NCBI GenBank assembly: GCA_964564785.1
Contig: CAZMCT010000004.1
Coordinates: 6,275 to 70,274, forward strand
DNA from: CAZMCT01 sp964564785
Lineage (GTDB): Bacteria > Planctomycetota > Phycisphaerae > UBA1845 > Fen-1342
Direction: 5' to 3'
Length of the DNA: 64,000 nucleotides
Shown here: piece by piece, positions 8,667 through 18,137 of the stretch
How the letters are laid out: each line of letters opens with the position of its first letter
Numbering within the stretch: the first letter of the stretch is position 1
Notes under the pieces: model-generated
Told to the model about the DNA's origin: nothing
Database searches by the model: none
What the model saw: only the letters and a program-made list of their open reading frames with translations
Made by a program: the position numbers and the translations under genes

Positions 8667-9929
8667 ATGAAACTCGTCGTGTTTGAGGATGACCAGACGG
8701 ATCGCTTCCTGCCGCTGGTGTACACGCGGGGCGTCTTCGAGCTGCGGACCGGCGCGACCTTGCTGGCCGAGAAGATCGAGCGCGCCGCCCGTTGCCCCCT
8801 TGCTGCGGTCCTCGCCCGCGACTACTTGACTCCGACGCTCAAGCAGCGGCTCGCCGGCGTCGCGATCAACGATCTGGCGGCCACCGCGGGCGACGACGTC
8901 TTGCTGGTGAACGCTCGCGTGTGCGGCACAGGATTCCGGCCTCCCGATCGCCGCATCGCGCTGTGGAAAGGTGACCGGCTCGCCGCGTGGCGCACCAACG
9001 ACGACCTCTCGGCCGTGCGCGACTACGCCGCACTCGCGGCCGCGGCCGGCCGGGCCGAACGGGCCGACTTCACCGGCGGGTGGTTCGAGTACATCTGGGA
9101 CGTGATGCTGAACAACCCGAGGGAGATCGAAGCCGACTTCCAGGCGGCCGGCCAGCGCGGGATCGAGGGACGGATGCACGAGAGCGCGGTCGTCTTCGGC
9201 CCGCGCGAGAAGCTCTACATCGGCCCGCGGGCGGAGGTGCACCCGCTGGTGTGCCTGGATACGCGGCACGGGCCGATCACGATCGAAGCCGACTGCGAAA
9301 TCCATCCGTTCACGCGGATCGAGGGGCCGTGTTACGTCGGTCCGGGGACGATCCTGCTGGGCGCGAAGGTCCGCGAGGGCTGCACGATCGGCCCCATGTG
9401 CCGCGTGGGTGGCGAGGTCGAGGAGAGCATCATCCACGGGTACTCCAACAAGTACCACGACGGCTTCCTCGGGCACGCGTACGTGGGCGAGTGGGTCAAC
9501 CTCGGCGCCCTCACCACCAACAGCGATCTGAAGAACGACTACACTGCGGTCAGCGTGCTGATGCCCGGCGGCCGGACGGTGAGCACCGGCTCGACCAAGG
9601 TCGGCAGCTTCATCGCCGACCACGTCAAGACCAGCATCGGCACGCTGCTGAACACCGGCACGATCGTCGGGACGGCCGCGGTGCTCGTGGCGACGGGGGC
9701 GCCGCTGCCCAAGTACATCCCGCCGTTCGCCTGGTTCCTGGGCGGCATCGTGACCAAAGGTTTCGGCCTGAACGCCCTGCTGACGACCGCCCGCACGGCG
9801 ATGTCGCGGCGCAAGGTCGAGATGACCGCGGCCGACGAGCAGTTGCTGCGGCATGTCTACGAGCTGTCGGCGGCGGAGCGCATGGAGCATGTGAACCGGG
9901 GGCGACGGCAGCTCGCCGAGCGCGGCTGA
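8667..9929 (+). CDS. GlmU-like sugar-1-phosphate nucleotidyltransferase / N-acetyltransferase
   Basis: 420 residues. It resembles the alternative bacterial GlmU group: an N-terminal nucleotidyltransferase-like domain opening with MKLVVFEDDQTDRFLPL (about 1-165), then a left-handed beta-helix of hexapeptide repeats (about 170-370) typical of acyltransferases, with phrases such as GTIVGTAAVLVATGAPLPKY. Expected reactions are acetylation of glucosamine-1-phosphate from acetyl-CoA and uridylylation to UDP-GlcNAc, the precursor of peptidoglycan and lipid A. The start has TAAGGAG upstream and lies 69 bases after nagB. It lacks the canonical GlmU N-terminus (LAAGxGTRM), so substrate specificity is inferred. 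The following acyl carrier protein raises the alternative of an acyl group other than acetyl. Confidence 0.75.
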   Translation: MKLVVFEDDQTDRFLPLVYTRGVFELRTGATLLAEKIERAARCPLAAVLARDYLTPTLKQRLAGVAINDLAATAGDDVLLVNARVCGTGFRPPDRRIALWKGDRLAAWRTNDDLSAVRDYAALAAAAGRAERADFTGGWFEYIWDVMLNNPREIEADFQAAGQRGIEGRMHESAVVFGPREKLYIGPRAEVHPLVCLDTRHGPITIEADCEIHPFTRIEGPCYVGPGTILLGAKVREGCTIGPMCRVGGEVEESIIHGYSNKYHDGFLGHAYVGEWVNLGALTTNSDLKNDYTAVSVLMPGGRTVSTGSTKVGSFIADHVKTSIGTLLNTGTIVGTAAVLVATGAPLPKYIPPFAWFLGGIVTKGFGLNALLTTARTAMSRRKVEMTAADEQLLRHVYELSAAERMEHVNRGRRQLAERG

Positions 9930-9948
9930 TCCGACAGGAGGTGTGATC

Positions 9949-10194
9949 GTGCCAGAAGAGGATGTCCTGCAACGGGTCGTCAAGGTGACCGCGCGGGTGC
10001 TCTCCTTGGACCCCGCGAGCATCAAGCCGGGCGACAATTTCGTGTTCGACCTCGGCGCGGAGTCGGTGCAGAGCGTCGAGCTGGTCGCGGCGTTCGAGCA
10101 GGAATTCGGCATCGACATGGATCAGGACGCCGCGCTCGCGGTCGCCACCGTCCAGGGTGCGGCCGAGTTCATCGGGAAGTACCTGAAAAAGTAG
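9949..10194 (+). CDS. acyl carrier protein
   Basis: Small acidic carrier of 81 residues. GTG at 9949 is preferred because AGGAGG ends seven bases before it; an in-frame GTG at 9943 lies inside that ribosome site. The helix-II motif reads GAESVQSVEL, where Ser39 (usually in D-S-L) is the likely phosphopantetheine attachment site; the Glu in place of Asp is a mild departure. Helix 1 (V-L-Q-R-V-V) and the FxxDLG entry motif are as in AcpP-like proteins. No fatty-acid synthesis gene is adjacent. It sits 19 bases after the GlmU-like gene and 88 before an ADP-forming acyl-CoA synthetase, which suggests a dedicated carrier for that module. Confidence 0.9.
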   Translation: MPEEDVLQRVVKVTARVLSLDPASIKPGDNFVFDLGAESVQSVELVAAFEQEFGIDMDQDAALAVATVQGAAEFIGKYLKK

Positions 10195-10282
10195 GCGGGC
10201 TGGCCGGGGACACGCCGGGATGCGGGCCGCGGCACGCGCCGGCTGCCACCGGCCCGAACGAGCGCTGTTACCGGGAGCCACC

Positions 10283-12484
10283 ATGACCTCATCCGCGTCT
10301 GTCCCAGCGCCGGCGGCTGATCCGGCACGCCCCGGTGAGTCGCCTGCGGCGACCGGCCTGGACGCCGTGTTCCGCCCGAAGTCGATCGCCGTCCTCGGCG
10401 TGACCAACACCCCCGGAACCGTGCCGCACGACATCTTCGTCAACCTGCTCGACACCCGCTTTCAAGGCGTCGTGTACCCGGTCGCTCCGCGCAAGAAGCA
10501 CATCGCCGGCGTGCGGGCCTACGACTACGTGCTCGACATCCCCGACCCGGTCGACCTGGCCGTGATCGTCTTCCCCGGCAACGTCTGCGAGCGGGCCCTC
10601 GAACAGTGCGTCCAGAAGGGTATCAAGGCCGTCATCATCATCTCGGCCGGCTTCCGCGAGGTCGGACCCGCGGGCTGGGAGCGCGAGCAGCGCGTCCAAG
10701 CCATCGCGCGGGCCAGCGGCATGCGGCTCGTCGGACCCAACTGCCTCGGCGTCATCAACACCGAGCCCGACGTGCGCCTCAACGCCAGCTTCGCCCGGGC
10801 CATGCCCGCGGCCGGCCGCATCGCCTTCCTCTCGCAGAGCGGGGCCTTGTGCACCGCCGTGCTCGACTATGCCGCGGGAAAAAGCATCGGCTTCTCAAAG
10901 TTCGTCAGCCTCGGCAACAAGGCCGACGTCGGCGAGGTCGACCTCTTGTACTACCTCGCCAACGACCCCCAAACCGCCGTCATCCTGATGTACCTCGAGT
11001 CCATCACCCGCGGCCGCGAGCTGATGAAAGCCGCCCGTGAGATCGCCGGCAGCCGCACCAACCCCAAGCCCATCCTGGCCATCAAGGGTGGCCGCACACC
11101 CGCCGGCGCCGCCGCCGCCCTGTCGCACACCGGGGCCCTGGCCGCCAGCGCCGAGGTCTGCGACGGCGTCTTCGAGCAATCCGGCATCATCCGTTGCCTC
11201 TCGATCGAGGAGATGTTCAACACCGCCACGCTCCTGGCCGGACAGGGCCTGCCCGCCGGCGACCGCCTCGCGATCGTCACCAACGCCGGCGGCCCGGGTG
11301 TCATGGCTACCGACGCCGCCGTCGGCCGCGGCCTGGAGCTCTCGCGTTTCACCCCGCAGACCACCGCGCGGCTCAAGGAGGCCCTGCCCGCCGCGGCCAA
11401 CCTCAAAAACCCGATCGACGTCATCGGCGACGCCCGGGCCGACCGCTACGCCGCCGCGCTGGAGGCGGTCTACGAAGACCCCGGCGTGGACCAGATTCTG
11501 GTGATCCTGACGCCGCAGTCGATGACCGACATCAACACCATCGCGAAGACGATCTGCGAGCTGAAGGACCGCTTCGCCCACGCCGGCAAGACCCTCGCCT
11601 GCTCGTTCATGGGCGCCAAGGACGTCGCCCCGGGTATCGAGATCCTGCTGCGGCACGGCGTGCCCCACTACATCCTGCCCGAGTGGGCGGTAGACGCCAT
11701 GTGGCGGGCCGCCTGGTATCGCCGCTGGCTCAACCGCGAAGTCACCGAGGTCAAGACCTACCCGGTGGACCGAGCCCGCGCCGCCGCCATCCTCGACGCC
11801 GCCCCAGACGGCTATCTCTCCGAGCCCCAGGCCCTCGAAATCCTCGCCGCGTACGGCTTCCCGGTTCCACCGTACACGCTGACCCACAGCGAGGCCGAGG
11901 CCGTCGCGGCCGCCGACCGGCTCGGTTACCCGGCCGTCCTGCGCGTGGTCTCGCCGCGGATCGTGCACAAGTTCGACGTGCAGGGGGTCGCGCTCAACCT
12001 CCGCAACGCGCCCGAGCTGCGGGCCGCCTACCGCGCCATGCAGGACAAGCTGCGGGCCCACGTCGGGCCCGAGGACATCACCGGCATTCTCGTGCGGCCG
12101 ATGATCCCACCTGGCAAGGAGCTGATCCTGGGCCTCAGCCGCGACCCGGTTTTCGGCCACATCCTGATGGTCGGCCTGGGCGGCATCTACGTCGAGGCGT
12201 TCAAGGACGTGACGTTCCGCATCGTGCCGATCCGCGAGGGAGCGGCCGGGAAGATGGTCCGCGAGCTGCGGATGTTCAAGCTGCTGACCGGGCTGCGGGG
12301 TGAGCCGCCCAGCGACGTGCCGGCGATCGAGGACGCCCTCAAACGCCTCTCACAACTCGCCGACGACTTCCCACGCATCGCGGAGCTCGACATCAACCCG
12401 CTCATCGTCCACGCGGCCGGCGCGGGCTGCCACGTCGCGGATGTCCGCATTCGGCTGGAGCACCGGCCGCGGGCGGCACAGTGA
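10283..12484 (+). CDS. ADP-forming acyl-CoA (acetyl-CoA) synthetase, fused alpha-beta
   Basis: 733 residues from ATG 10283 (GGGAG upstream). Order of domains: CoA-binding Rossmann domain (about 35-165), succinyl-CoA ligase-like flavodoxin domains (about 180-480), then an ATP-grasp domain (about 500-725). LSHTGAL contains His282, the expected phosphohistidine of NDP-forming acyl-CoA synthetases; GNKADVGEVDLL and GPNCLGVIN are further family motifs. The reaction is acid + CoA + ATP to acyl-CoA + ADP + phosphate, reversible and often used to make ATP from acetyl-CoA. No GNAT domain follows the ATP-grasp. Last gene of the nagB run; it could supply acyl-CoA to the acyltransferase upstream. Confidence 0.9.
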   Translation: MTSSASVPAPAADPARPGESPAATGLDAVFRPKSIAVLGVTNTPGTVPHDIFVNLLDTRFQGVVYPVAPRKKHIAGVRAYDYVLDIPDPVDLAVIVFPGNVCERALEQCVQKGIKAVIIISAGFREVGPAGWEREQRVQAIARASGMRLVGPNCLGVINTEPDVRLNASFARAMPAAGRIAFLSQSGALCTAVLDYAAGKSIGFSKFVSLGNKADVGEVDLLYYLANDPQTAVILMYLESITRGRELMKAAREIAGSRTNPKPILAIKGGRTPAGAAAALSHTGALAASAEVCDGVFEQSGIIRCLSIEEMFNTATLLAGQGLPAGDRLAIVTNAGGPGVMATDAAVGRGLELSRFTPQTTARLKEALPAAANLKNPIDVIGDARADRYAAALEAVYEDPGVDQILVILTPQSMTDINTIAKTICELKDRFAHAGKTLACSFMGAKDVAPGIEILLRHGVPHYILPEWAVDAMWRAAWYRRWLNREVTEVKTYPVDRARAAAILDAAPDGYLSEPQALEILAAYGFPVPPYTLTHSEAEAVAAADRLGYPAVLRVVSPRIVHKFDVQGVALNLRNAPELRAAYRAMQDKLRAHVGPEDITGILVRPMIPPGKELILGLSRDPVFGHILMVGLGGIYVEAFKDVTFRIVPIREGAAGKMVRELRMFKLLTGLRGEPPSDVPAIEDALKRLSQLADDFPRIAELDINPLIVHAAGAGCHVADVRIRLEHRPRAAQ

Positions 12485-12686
12485 TCCTCCCCTTGCCCGG
12501 CGCCGGTGCCTACCGGCAGCGTCAAAGCCCCGATTCCGGCCGTCCGAGCCCGGAACGCCGGCGCGTCCAACGTCCGGCCACGCCCGTGTGCATCGTACGC
12601 GACGGCGGAATGCCGCTTGCCGGTCGAGGTGGGCCGCAGATCACGAACCGGAACAAGCCGGATGGTGCGGGGCTCCAGTCGGGTCC
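12485..12686. other. intergenic spacer
   Basis: Spacer between the 3' ends of converging genes. I see no hairpin with a T tract, no repeat of the families found elsewhere and no convincing reading frame. Confidence 0.4.
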
Positions 12687-12923
12687 TCAGTCGAGCGTGT
12701 GCATTGAACGAACCGCCCTCTCGGCACAGGGCCGCGGCGTCGTGATCTTGCGGCTCGCCGTAACCGGGCCATCTTCCTCGACCGTGATGTGGCTCACGTG
12801 TCCGCTCGTCAGGTGAGTATACCACACCCTCCGTTCGACCAGCCGGCTGCCGGCGACCGGCGGGCCGAGTTCGCGATAGGCCAGCAGGGGAGTGATCCAG
12901 GTCTCGCGGGTCAGCGCGGTCAC
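12687..12923 (-). CDS. small hypothetical protein (78 aa)
   Basis: GTG at 12923 is preceded by GGAG seven bases away. The product has protein-like composition in its first 55 residues (WITPLLAYRELGPPVAGSRL, then a WYTHLTSGHVSHITVEED segment that looks like a beta hairpin), while the last 20 residues are Arg-rich and less convincing. I recognise no family. It lies 87 bases past the decayed thioredoxin-DUF3738 gene on the same strand and could be the remains of something larger. Existence uncertain. Confidence 0.35.
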   Translation of the reverse strand: MTALTRETWITPLLAYRELGPPVAGSRLVERRVWYTHLTSGHVSHITVEEDGPVTASRKITTPRPCAERAVRSMHTLD

Positions 12924-13010
12924 GTGACTTCTCCGCGACAGTGGCTCGCTTTCTGGGTCTCCTCGTGGTCCACTTGCGCACTCAACGCGCGGTGCCTACC
13001 CTCCAACGGT

Positions 13011-14284
13011 TCAGCCAAGGTCCCCGCACTTTCCCAGACTGGTGTTTCTCGAAGTAGCGGAAGCGCCCGGCGGCGCGTCCGCCGCCGACTCGAAAATAAG
13101 CATCTCGACGGTTTGTTGCTCCGGTTGCAGCTCCAGCCCGAATTGCTCGCGCACCGCTCTGAGCAAATCTTGCTTGTCTCCATCCTTCCAGACGAGCAGG
13201 AAATCGAACCGCCCCTCCAGGTGAGTATCATCCCGCACCGGACAATCCAGCAAGCGGCCCAGCGTCGCGCAGAGCGTTGCGAGGGTCTCATTGCTCAGCG
13301 TGTAGTTCATCATGCCGGCCGCGTCGGTCCCAGATCCGCTGTGCCTGCCGGCGCCCGCGTCCATCGCCGTTGGCACGAGCTTGTGGGTCCCGTCGGCGGG
13401 GACCACCAGGCGATATCCGTCGTACGGGCGAGTTTCGCGACGGAGCGTGAGCCCCAGGCCGGACGTCAGGGCCGATTGCAGCAGCGGCCGCGCCGCCTCA
13501 TGTCCGGCGGCCACCTTGGCCTTCGCGTCAAAACGTGCGCTGCTCAACTCGTCCGGCAGCAGAATCTGGTAAGGCTGAACATCGTAAGCCAGCTCGATGA
13601 TCGTCCGCAGTTCGCAGCCGAAGAATTCCCAGCCCGTCGAGTCGCACGACCACATCTGCCCTTCAATGGCATCCCTCCTTCGAATCGTGACCTCGACCAA
13701 GGGGGGGTGCTTTCTTCATCCGCCGACCTCGTCGCCGCGACTCTCTCAGCCTCAGTGGGTAGCTCCGGCAATCCCGGCGGCCGACCCGCGAGGACGTTTT
13801 CCAGCGCCGTGGCGCTCAGGACGGTGGGGTGTGTGTCGCCCACGACCACGCCCCTGCCGTCCACCACAATCGTTCTCGGGATCCCCTCGACGCCGTAAGC
13901 CTCGAACATCGACCGATCCGTGTCGAGCGCCACCCAGGCCCGCATGGGCTTGCGCGCGAGAAACTGCTGCACCGTCGCTTCTTTCTCGTCCGTCACGGCG
14001 ATGAACTGAACCGGGCGGTTCTTGAAGGTGTCCGCAAGCTCGTTCAAGTGGGCGATCGCGGCGACACAGGGTCCGCACCAGGTGGCCCAGAACTCCAGCA
14101 CGACCACCTTGCCTCGTAAGGCATCCCACGTTGCCGCCGGGCCCTCCGCCGGCTGTACGATCTTCTCCACGCTCAGCGGCGGGGCGGGCTTGCCAAGCGC
14201 GAACTGTGCGGGTTGGTCGCCTGGCCGTCGCTCTCAACCGACCAGAGCCAGTAACACGACAGCGGTGCAACGCAGCGGTCGCAT
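13011..14284 (-). pseudogene. thioredoxin (TlpA-like) - DUF3738 fusion, interrupted by TGA and a frameshift
   Basis: ATG 14284 (GGGAG upstream) starts a signal peptide MRPLRCTAVVLLALVG that ends in a TGA at codon 17 (14236-14234). The same frame continues through a TlpA-type thioredoxin domain with WATWCGPC (cysteines at codons 70 and 73), an AYGVEGIPRTIVVD segment and a cis-Pro, to a C7 tract at 13701-13707. Adding one C there joins it to a DUF3738 (soil-associated TIGR03435) domain ending at 13011, the usual partner of TlpA domains in Acidobacteria and planctomycetes. So the architecture is complete but carries two lesions. The thioredoxin part would reduce disulfides outside the inner membrane. 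A pseudogene or base-call errors; an internal GTG at 14170 could still express the thioredoxin without a signal peptide. Confidence 0.75.
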
Positions 14285-14423
14285 GACGAATCTCCCTGGA
14301 CGGAAACCATAATACCCTGGGCCGAGCTGCAAGGTGAGGTTCGCGCGGTGATGCAGCAGACGAAGCAGCGCAGCGGCTGGGGCGGCAGTCCGGCGTGGTC
14401 GGCCGCCCCGAAGCGGGCGGCCG

Positions 14424-15320
14424 TTAGTCGACGGGTTGTACTGCTCGTGTGCCGCCGCCGTCCCGCGCCCCGCGCGAAACGAGCCACACGCCGCCCAGCA
14501 CGCACAATCCTCCCACCACGGCCGGCAGCGTGATCGCCTCGTTCAGCAGCATTCGGCCGGTGACGAGGGAGACGAACGGCTCAAGGTAGATGAGCGCCCC
14601 CGTGCGGGCAGGTCCGTGCGTGCGCTGCGCCGCGAACCAGAGGTAGTAGGCCAGGCCCGAACAGACCGGCCCGAGAAACGCCACCGCAAGCAACACGCGG
14701 ACAGTCAGCGGCGCGCGGAGCGGTCCCTCCGCCGCGGCCCCCACGGTGACCAGGGTGGCGGCGCACGCCATCGACAGCGCGGTGACGCGGAGCGGCCCGC
14801 TGCGAGCGACCGCCCCCGCCGCGGCGAGGGTGTAGACCGTCCAGGTAAAGCACGAGCCCAACTGGAGCAGGTCGCCGCGCACCGCCGTGTGGAACTCGGA
14901 CAGGATCACGAGCAGGATGCCCCCCGCCCCAAGGCCGACGCCCGCCCAGCCGCTGCGCGTCAGGCGCTGCTGGCCGAGCAACTGGGCCCCAATCGCCACC
15001 GTCACGGGAATAAAGCCGATGATCCAGCCCGTGTGCACCGCCGAAGTGAATCGCAGCCCCTCCGCCTGGAGCACCAGGTGCAGGACCAGCACCGCGCCGA
15101 GCAGCAGGCACGCGCGCCGGTCGCCGCGCCGCGGCCAGACCGCGCCGCCTCGCCCCAGCAGAATCCCCGTCAGCAGCAGGGCGCCGGCCCACGTGCGCAC
15201 CGCCACCAGCCCGAACGGGGTGAACGACTCGAGCGCGACCCGCGTCGCCACGAACGAAGCGCCCCAGACCGTGACGGCCACCAGCCCCCCCAGCGGCAGC
15301 CGCGCAGCGGCCTTACGCAT
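14424..15320 (-). CDS. EamA-type (DMT superfamily) permease
   Basis: 298-residue inner-membrane protein with ten hydrophobic helices arranged as two EamA repeats of five; the phrase VTVWGASFVATRVAL in helix 1 and ALIYLEPFVSLVTGRMLLNE in the second half are typical of drug/metabolite transporters. Substrate cannot be told. ATG 15320 is chosen over an upstream in-frame Met because it overlaps the end of the glycosyltransferase gene (stop at 15313-15315), implying translational coupling. Third gene of the PLP decarboxylase, GT4, EamA operon; it may export an amine or a sugar product of that operon, which is inference only. Confidence 0.85.
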   Translation of the reverse strand: MRKAAARLPLGGLVAVTVWGASFVATRVALESFTPFGLVAVRTWAGALLLTGILLGRGGAVWPRRGDRRACLLLGAVLVLHLVLQAEGLRFTSAVHTGWIIGFIPVTVAIGAQLLGQQRLTRSGWAGVGLGAGGILLVILSEFHTAVRGDLLQLGSCFTWTVYTLAAAGAVARSGPLRVTALSMACAATLVTVGAAAEGPLRAPLTVRVLLAVAFLGPVCSGLAYYLWFAAQRTHGPARTGALIYLEPFVSLVTGRMLLNEAITLPAVVGGLCVLGGVWLVSRGARDGGGTRAVQPVD

Positions 15321-16428
15321 GAGCCGCTCCCGGCCGCCCGGCCAGGGCCAGCTCATAGGCCGCGCGTGTGCGCGTCGCGGCGGCGGCCCACGTGCACTCC
15401 TGCGCGACGCGCGCGGCGAGGGGCGCCGACGGGCCGCGCGCCAGGGCCTGCGCGACTGCGGCCCGGATCGAGCCGGGGTCGTCCGGCCGGCAGTACGTGG
15501 CCTCGTCGCCGAAGTACTCGCGCGTGCAACCCCCGGGCGTGACGACCAGCGCGCAGCCGCACAGCGCCGCCTCCAGGCTCGCCAGCCCCGGCGTTTCGTA
15601 CCAGCTCACGCACGCATGCACCGCCGCCGCGTGATACAGCCGCGGAAGCTCGGACGCGGGGCAGGGCGGCAGGAAACGCACGTGCTCGTCGGCCGCGGCG
15701 CGACAGCGGGCCGCGTAGCGCCGGTTGAAGCGCCCGGCGCTGCCGACCAGCGTGAGCGGCGTCGCGGTCCCGCGCAGTGCGGTGATCAGTGCCAGTTGAT
15801 TCTTGCGCGGTTCGATTCTCCCGACACACAGGACTCCGGTCCGCGCCGCGGCCGAAGCGGCAGGGGGACCGAAGAGCGCGGTGTCGGCGGCGTTGGGCAC
15901 GATGACCGTGGGACGCGCGAGCTCGAATCGACGCTCGATCTCCGCCTGCTCGGCCCGGCTGTTGGGCAGGATCACGGCGACGCCCCGCAACAGCTCGCGG
16001 GCGGCCGTGCGAAAACGCAGGCAGAGTCGGCCCGGCAGCGGGATCCGCCGTCGCTCGCGGCAATGCAGCAGGTAGCGCTGCGTCAACCGCAAGCTCTGAT
16101 ACGCGCCGCTGCCGACCCAGCGCGCGAGCCAGCCCTGCAATCCTGCCCGCCCGCCCCGATCAAACTCGTCGGACGGCCACCAGATCGGACTGAGCACCGC
16201 CGGCCGGTTCGCGGCCTGCACACGTTCCAAATGCTCGCGGTTTTCCCACAGCCGGTCGAGGTGGAACAGGTGCACAAGATCATGATCCGGAAGACTGGCC
16301 GGACACTCCGAGCGCAGCTCGACATGCACGCCGCCGGCACGCAGCGCCGCCGCCGTGTTCTCGATCTGCACGGTGTCCCCGCCGGGGTGCTGGCGGAGAT
16401 TGCGGCGAACCAGCCACAGGACGCGCAT
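15313..16428 (-). CDS. GT4-family glycosyltransferase
   Basis: 371-residue cytoplasmic GT-B enzyme. The N-terminal half has a glycine-poor variant of the acceptor domain (LRQHPGGDTVQIENTAAALR). The C-terminal half shows VGRIEPRKNQ, the nucleotide-sugar loop, and ETPGLASLEAALCGCALVVT, an E-x7-E retaining-glycosyltransferase motif that fixes the donor sugar. Donor and acceptor unknown. It starts 11 bases after the decarboxylase stop and overlaps the EamA permease by 8 bases. Located away from the polysaccharide locus at the right end of the window. Confidence 0.85.
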   Translation of the reverse strand: MRVLWLVRRNLRQHPGGDTVQIENTAAALRAGGVHVELRSECPASLPDHDLVHLFHLDRLWENREHLERVQAANRPAVLSPIWWPSDEFDRGGRAGLQGWLARWVGSGAYQSLRLTQRYLLHCRERRRIPLPGRLCLRFRTAARELLRGVAVILPNSRAEQAEIERRFELARPTVIVPNAADTALFGPPAASAAARTGVLCVGRIEPRKNQLALITALRGTATPLTLVGSAGRFNRRYAARCRAAADEHVRFLPPCPASELPRLYHAAAVHACVSWYETPGLASLEAALCGCALVVTPGGCTREYFGDEATYCRPDDPGSIRAAVAQALARGPSAPLAARVAQECTWAAAATRTRAAYELALAGRPGAAHA

Positions 16429-16439
16429 GGCCGGCCAGA

Positions 16440-17969
16440 TTACTTGCGCCGGCCCGGATCATCCATCCGCGGCACCGACGCCAGCAGACGCGCGTGCGTC
16501 CGACGGATGAGCTCCTGCACCTGCTCCACGTGCGCTTGCGTCGTCCGCAGATTGCCGATCGTCAACCGCACGACATACCGGCCCCGCAGCCGCGTGTGCG
16601 ACAGGAAAACCGGACCGGCAGCGTTGATCTCGCCCACAAGCCGCTCGTTGAACACGTCCTGCTGCTCGTGCGAGAGGCCGGGCGGGACGGCCCGGAAACA
16701 GATGGTGCTGAACGGCACGGGCGCGACCAGTTCGAAGCCCGGCTGTCCCGCCAACCAGGCGGCGAAGCGCCGCGCGAGCGCGCAGTGATAGCGGATGCGC
16801 TCTTGGAGCCCGTGTACGCCGAATCGCCGCAGCACCATCCAAAGCTTCAACGCCCGCATGCGTCGACCGAGCTGCACGCCGTAGTCCATCAGGTTCGTGA
16901 CGCCCTGCTCCGTGGTCGTCAGGTAGTCCGGCACGATCGAAAACGCACGCCGCAGCACGTCGGGGCGCCGAATGAACAGCACCGAGCAGTCCACCGGCAC
17001 GAACAGCCACTTGTGCGGATTCGTCACGATCGAGTCGGCGTGCTCGATCCCGGCGAACTGTTCACGAAACTCCGGGCAGATCGCCGCCGCCAATGCGTAT
17101 GCGCCGTCGACGTGCAACCACAGATTCTCACGCTGGGCAATGGCGGCGATCTTCGCGACCGGATCGATCGCGGTTACCGAGGTCGTGCCGACCGTGGCCA
17201 CGACCGCTACCGGCAGGTGCCCGGCGCGTTTGTCCTCGGCAATCGCCGCCTCCAGCGCGTCGATCCGCATGCGAAACTCGCCGTCGGTCTCGATCCGTCG
17301 GAGGTTCTCCAGACCGAACCCAAGCGTGATCGCCGCCTTGTCAATGGACGAATGGGCCTGGTCGCTGCAATACAAAGTCATACTTGGCAGATCCTTACGA
17401 CCCGCCAGACCGCGGCGGCGGATGTCCAGCTCGGCGCGGTGCTCGCGCGCCGCCGCCAGCGAGAGCAGCGAACTGATCGACGCCGTATCATTGATGTGCC
17501 CGCAGAAATCGCCCGGAAGCCCGATCATCTGCCGAAGCCAGTCGCAGACGTGCTCCTCGAGTTCGGTCGCAGCCGGCCCCGTCCGCCAGAGCATGGCATT
17601 GACGTTCAGCGCGCCGGCGAGGGCCTCGCCGAGCAGGCCTGGCCCGGAACCGGTAACGGCAAAGTAAGCCATGAACCCAGGGTGATTCCAATGCGTCGTA
17701 TTGGCTTCAACCACTCGCTTGTAATCGTCGAGGATCCGGTCCATCGACTCCGGCTCGGCCGGCGGACTAGTCGGTAATTGTTTCCGAACGTCGCCGGGGC
17801 GGATGGGTGGCACGACGGGATACCTGTGAACGTTTTCGAGGTAGTCCGCCATGAGGTCGGCGACGCGGTGCATTGCGGCGCGGAACTCGTCAGGCGGAAT
17901 GTCTCCGGGGTGTGGCGGGGGCGGCTCTTCGCCCGTCCCGGGTTCGCGGTCGCGGACAGCAGCGCTCAT
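16440..17969 (-). CDS. PLP-dependent amino acid decarboxylase (aromatic-L-amino-acid decarboxylase family)
   Basis: 509 residues from ATG 17969; an upstream in-frame TTG at 18017 is less likely. Group II PLP decarboxylase: TNPHKWLFVPVDCS carries the lysine that binds pyridoxal phosphate; LHVDGAYALAA supplies the Asp that pairs with the pyridine nitrogen; THWNHPGFMAYFAVTGSGPG matches the N-terminal substrate-binding segment. The family acts on Trp, Tyr, Phe, DOPA, Glu or 2,4-diaminobutyrate; the exact amino acid is not evident. First gene of an operon with a GT4 enzyme and an EamA permease. An AT-rich stretch (TAATAATTA near 18030) upstream may hold its -10 box. Confidence 0.9.
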   Translation of the reverse strand: MSAAVRDREPGTGEEPPPPHPGDIPPDEFRAAMHRVADLMADYLENVHRYPVVPPIRPGDVRKQLPTSPPAEPESMDRILDDYKRVVEANTTHWNHPGFMAYFAVTGSGPGLLGEALAGALNVNAMLWRTGPAATELEEHVCDWLRQMIGLPGDFCGHINDTASISSLLSLAAAREHRAELDIRRRGLAGRKDLPSMTLYCSDQAHSSIDKAAITLGFGLENLRRIETDGEFRMRIDALEAAIAEDKRAGHLPVAVVATVGTTSVTAIDPVAKIAAIAQRENLWLHVDGAYALAAAICPEFREQFAGIEHADSIVTNPHKWLFVPVDCSVLFIRRPDVLRRAFSIVPDYLTTTEQGVTNLMDYGVQLGRRMRALKLWMVLRRFGVHGLQERIRYHCALARRFAAWLAGQPGFELVAPVPFSTICFRAVPPGLSHEQQDVFNERLVGEINAAGPVFLSHTRLRGRYVVRLTIGNLRTTQAHVEQVQELIRRTHARLLASVPRMDDPGRRK

Positions 17970-18137
17970 ATCAGATCCAGGTCCGAGGTCGACATTCGGC
18001 CGCCACGCGCGGGCCAAGACCGGTAATTATTAGTCTCACGAAGGCTTGCGTCCACCAGCGGCCCCCGGCCGCGCGAAGACGGCGCAGAAGGTCGGCCGCG
18101 GCGGGTGGCGATGCCGATAAAGCAGCCGGGAAGACGA

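Noticed and set aside
14234..14236. TGA read as selenocysteine in the thioredoxin gene
   Set aside because: It falls at the signal-peptide end, not at a catalytic cysteine, and no selenocysteine insertion hairpin is evident after it.
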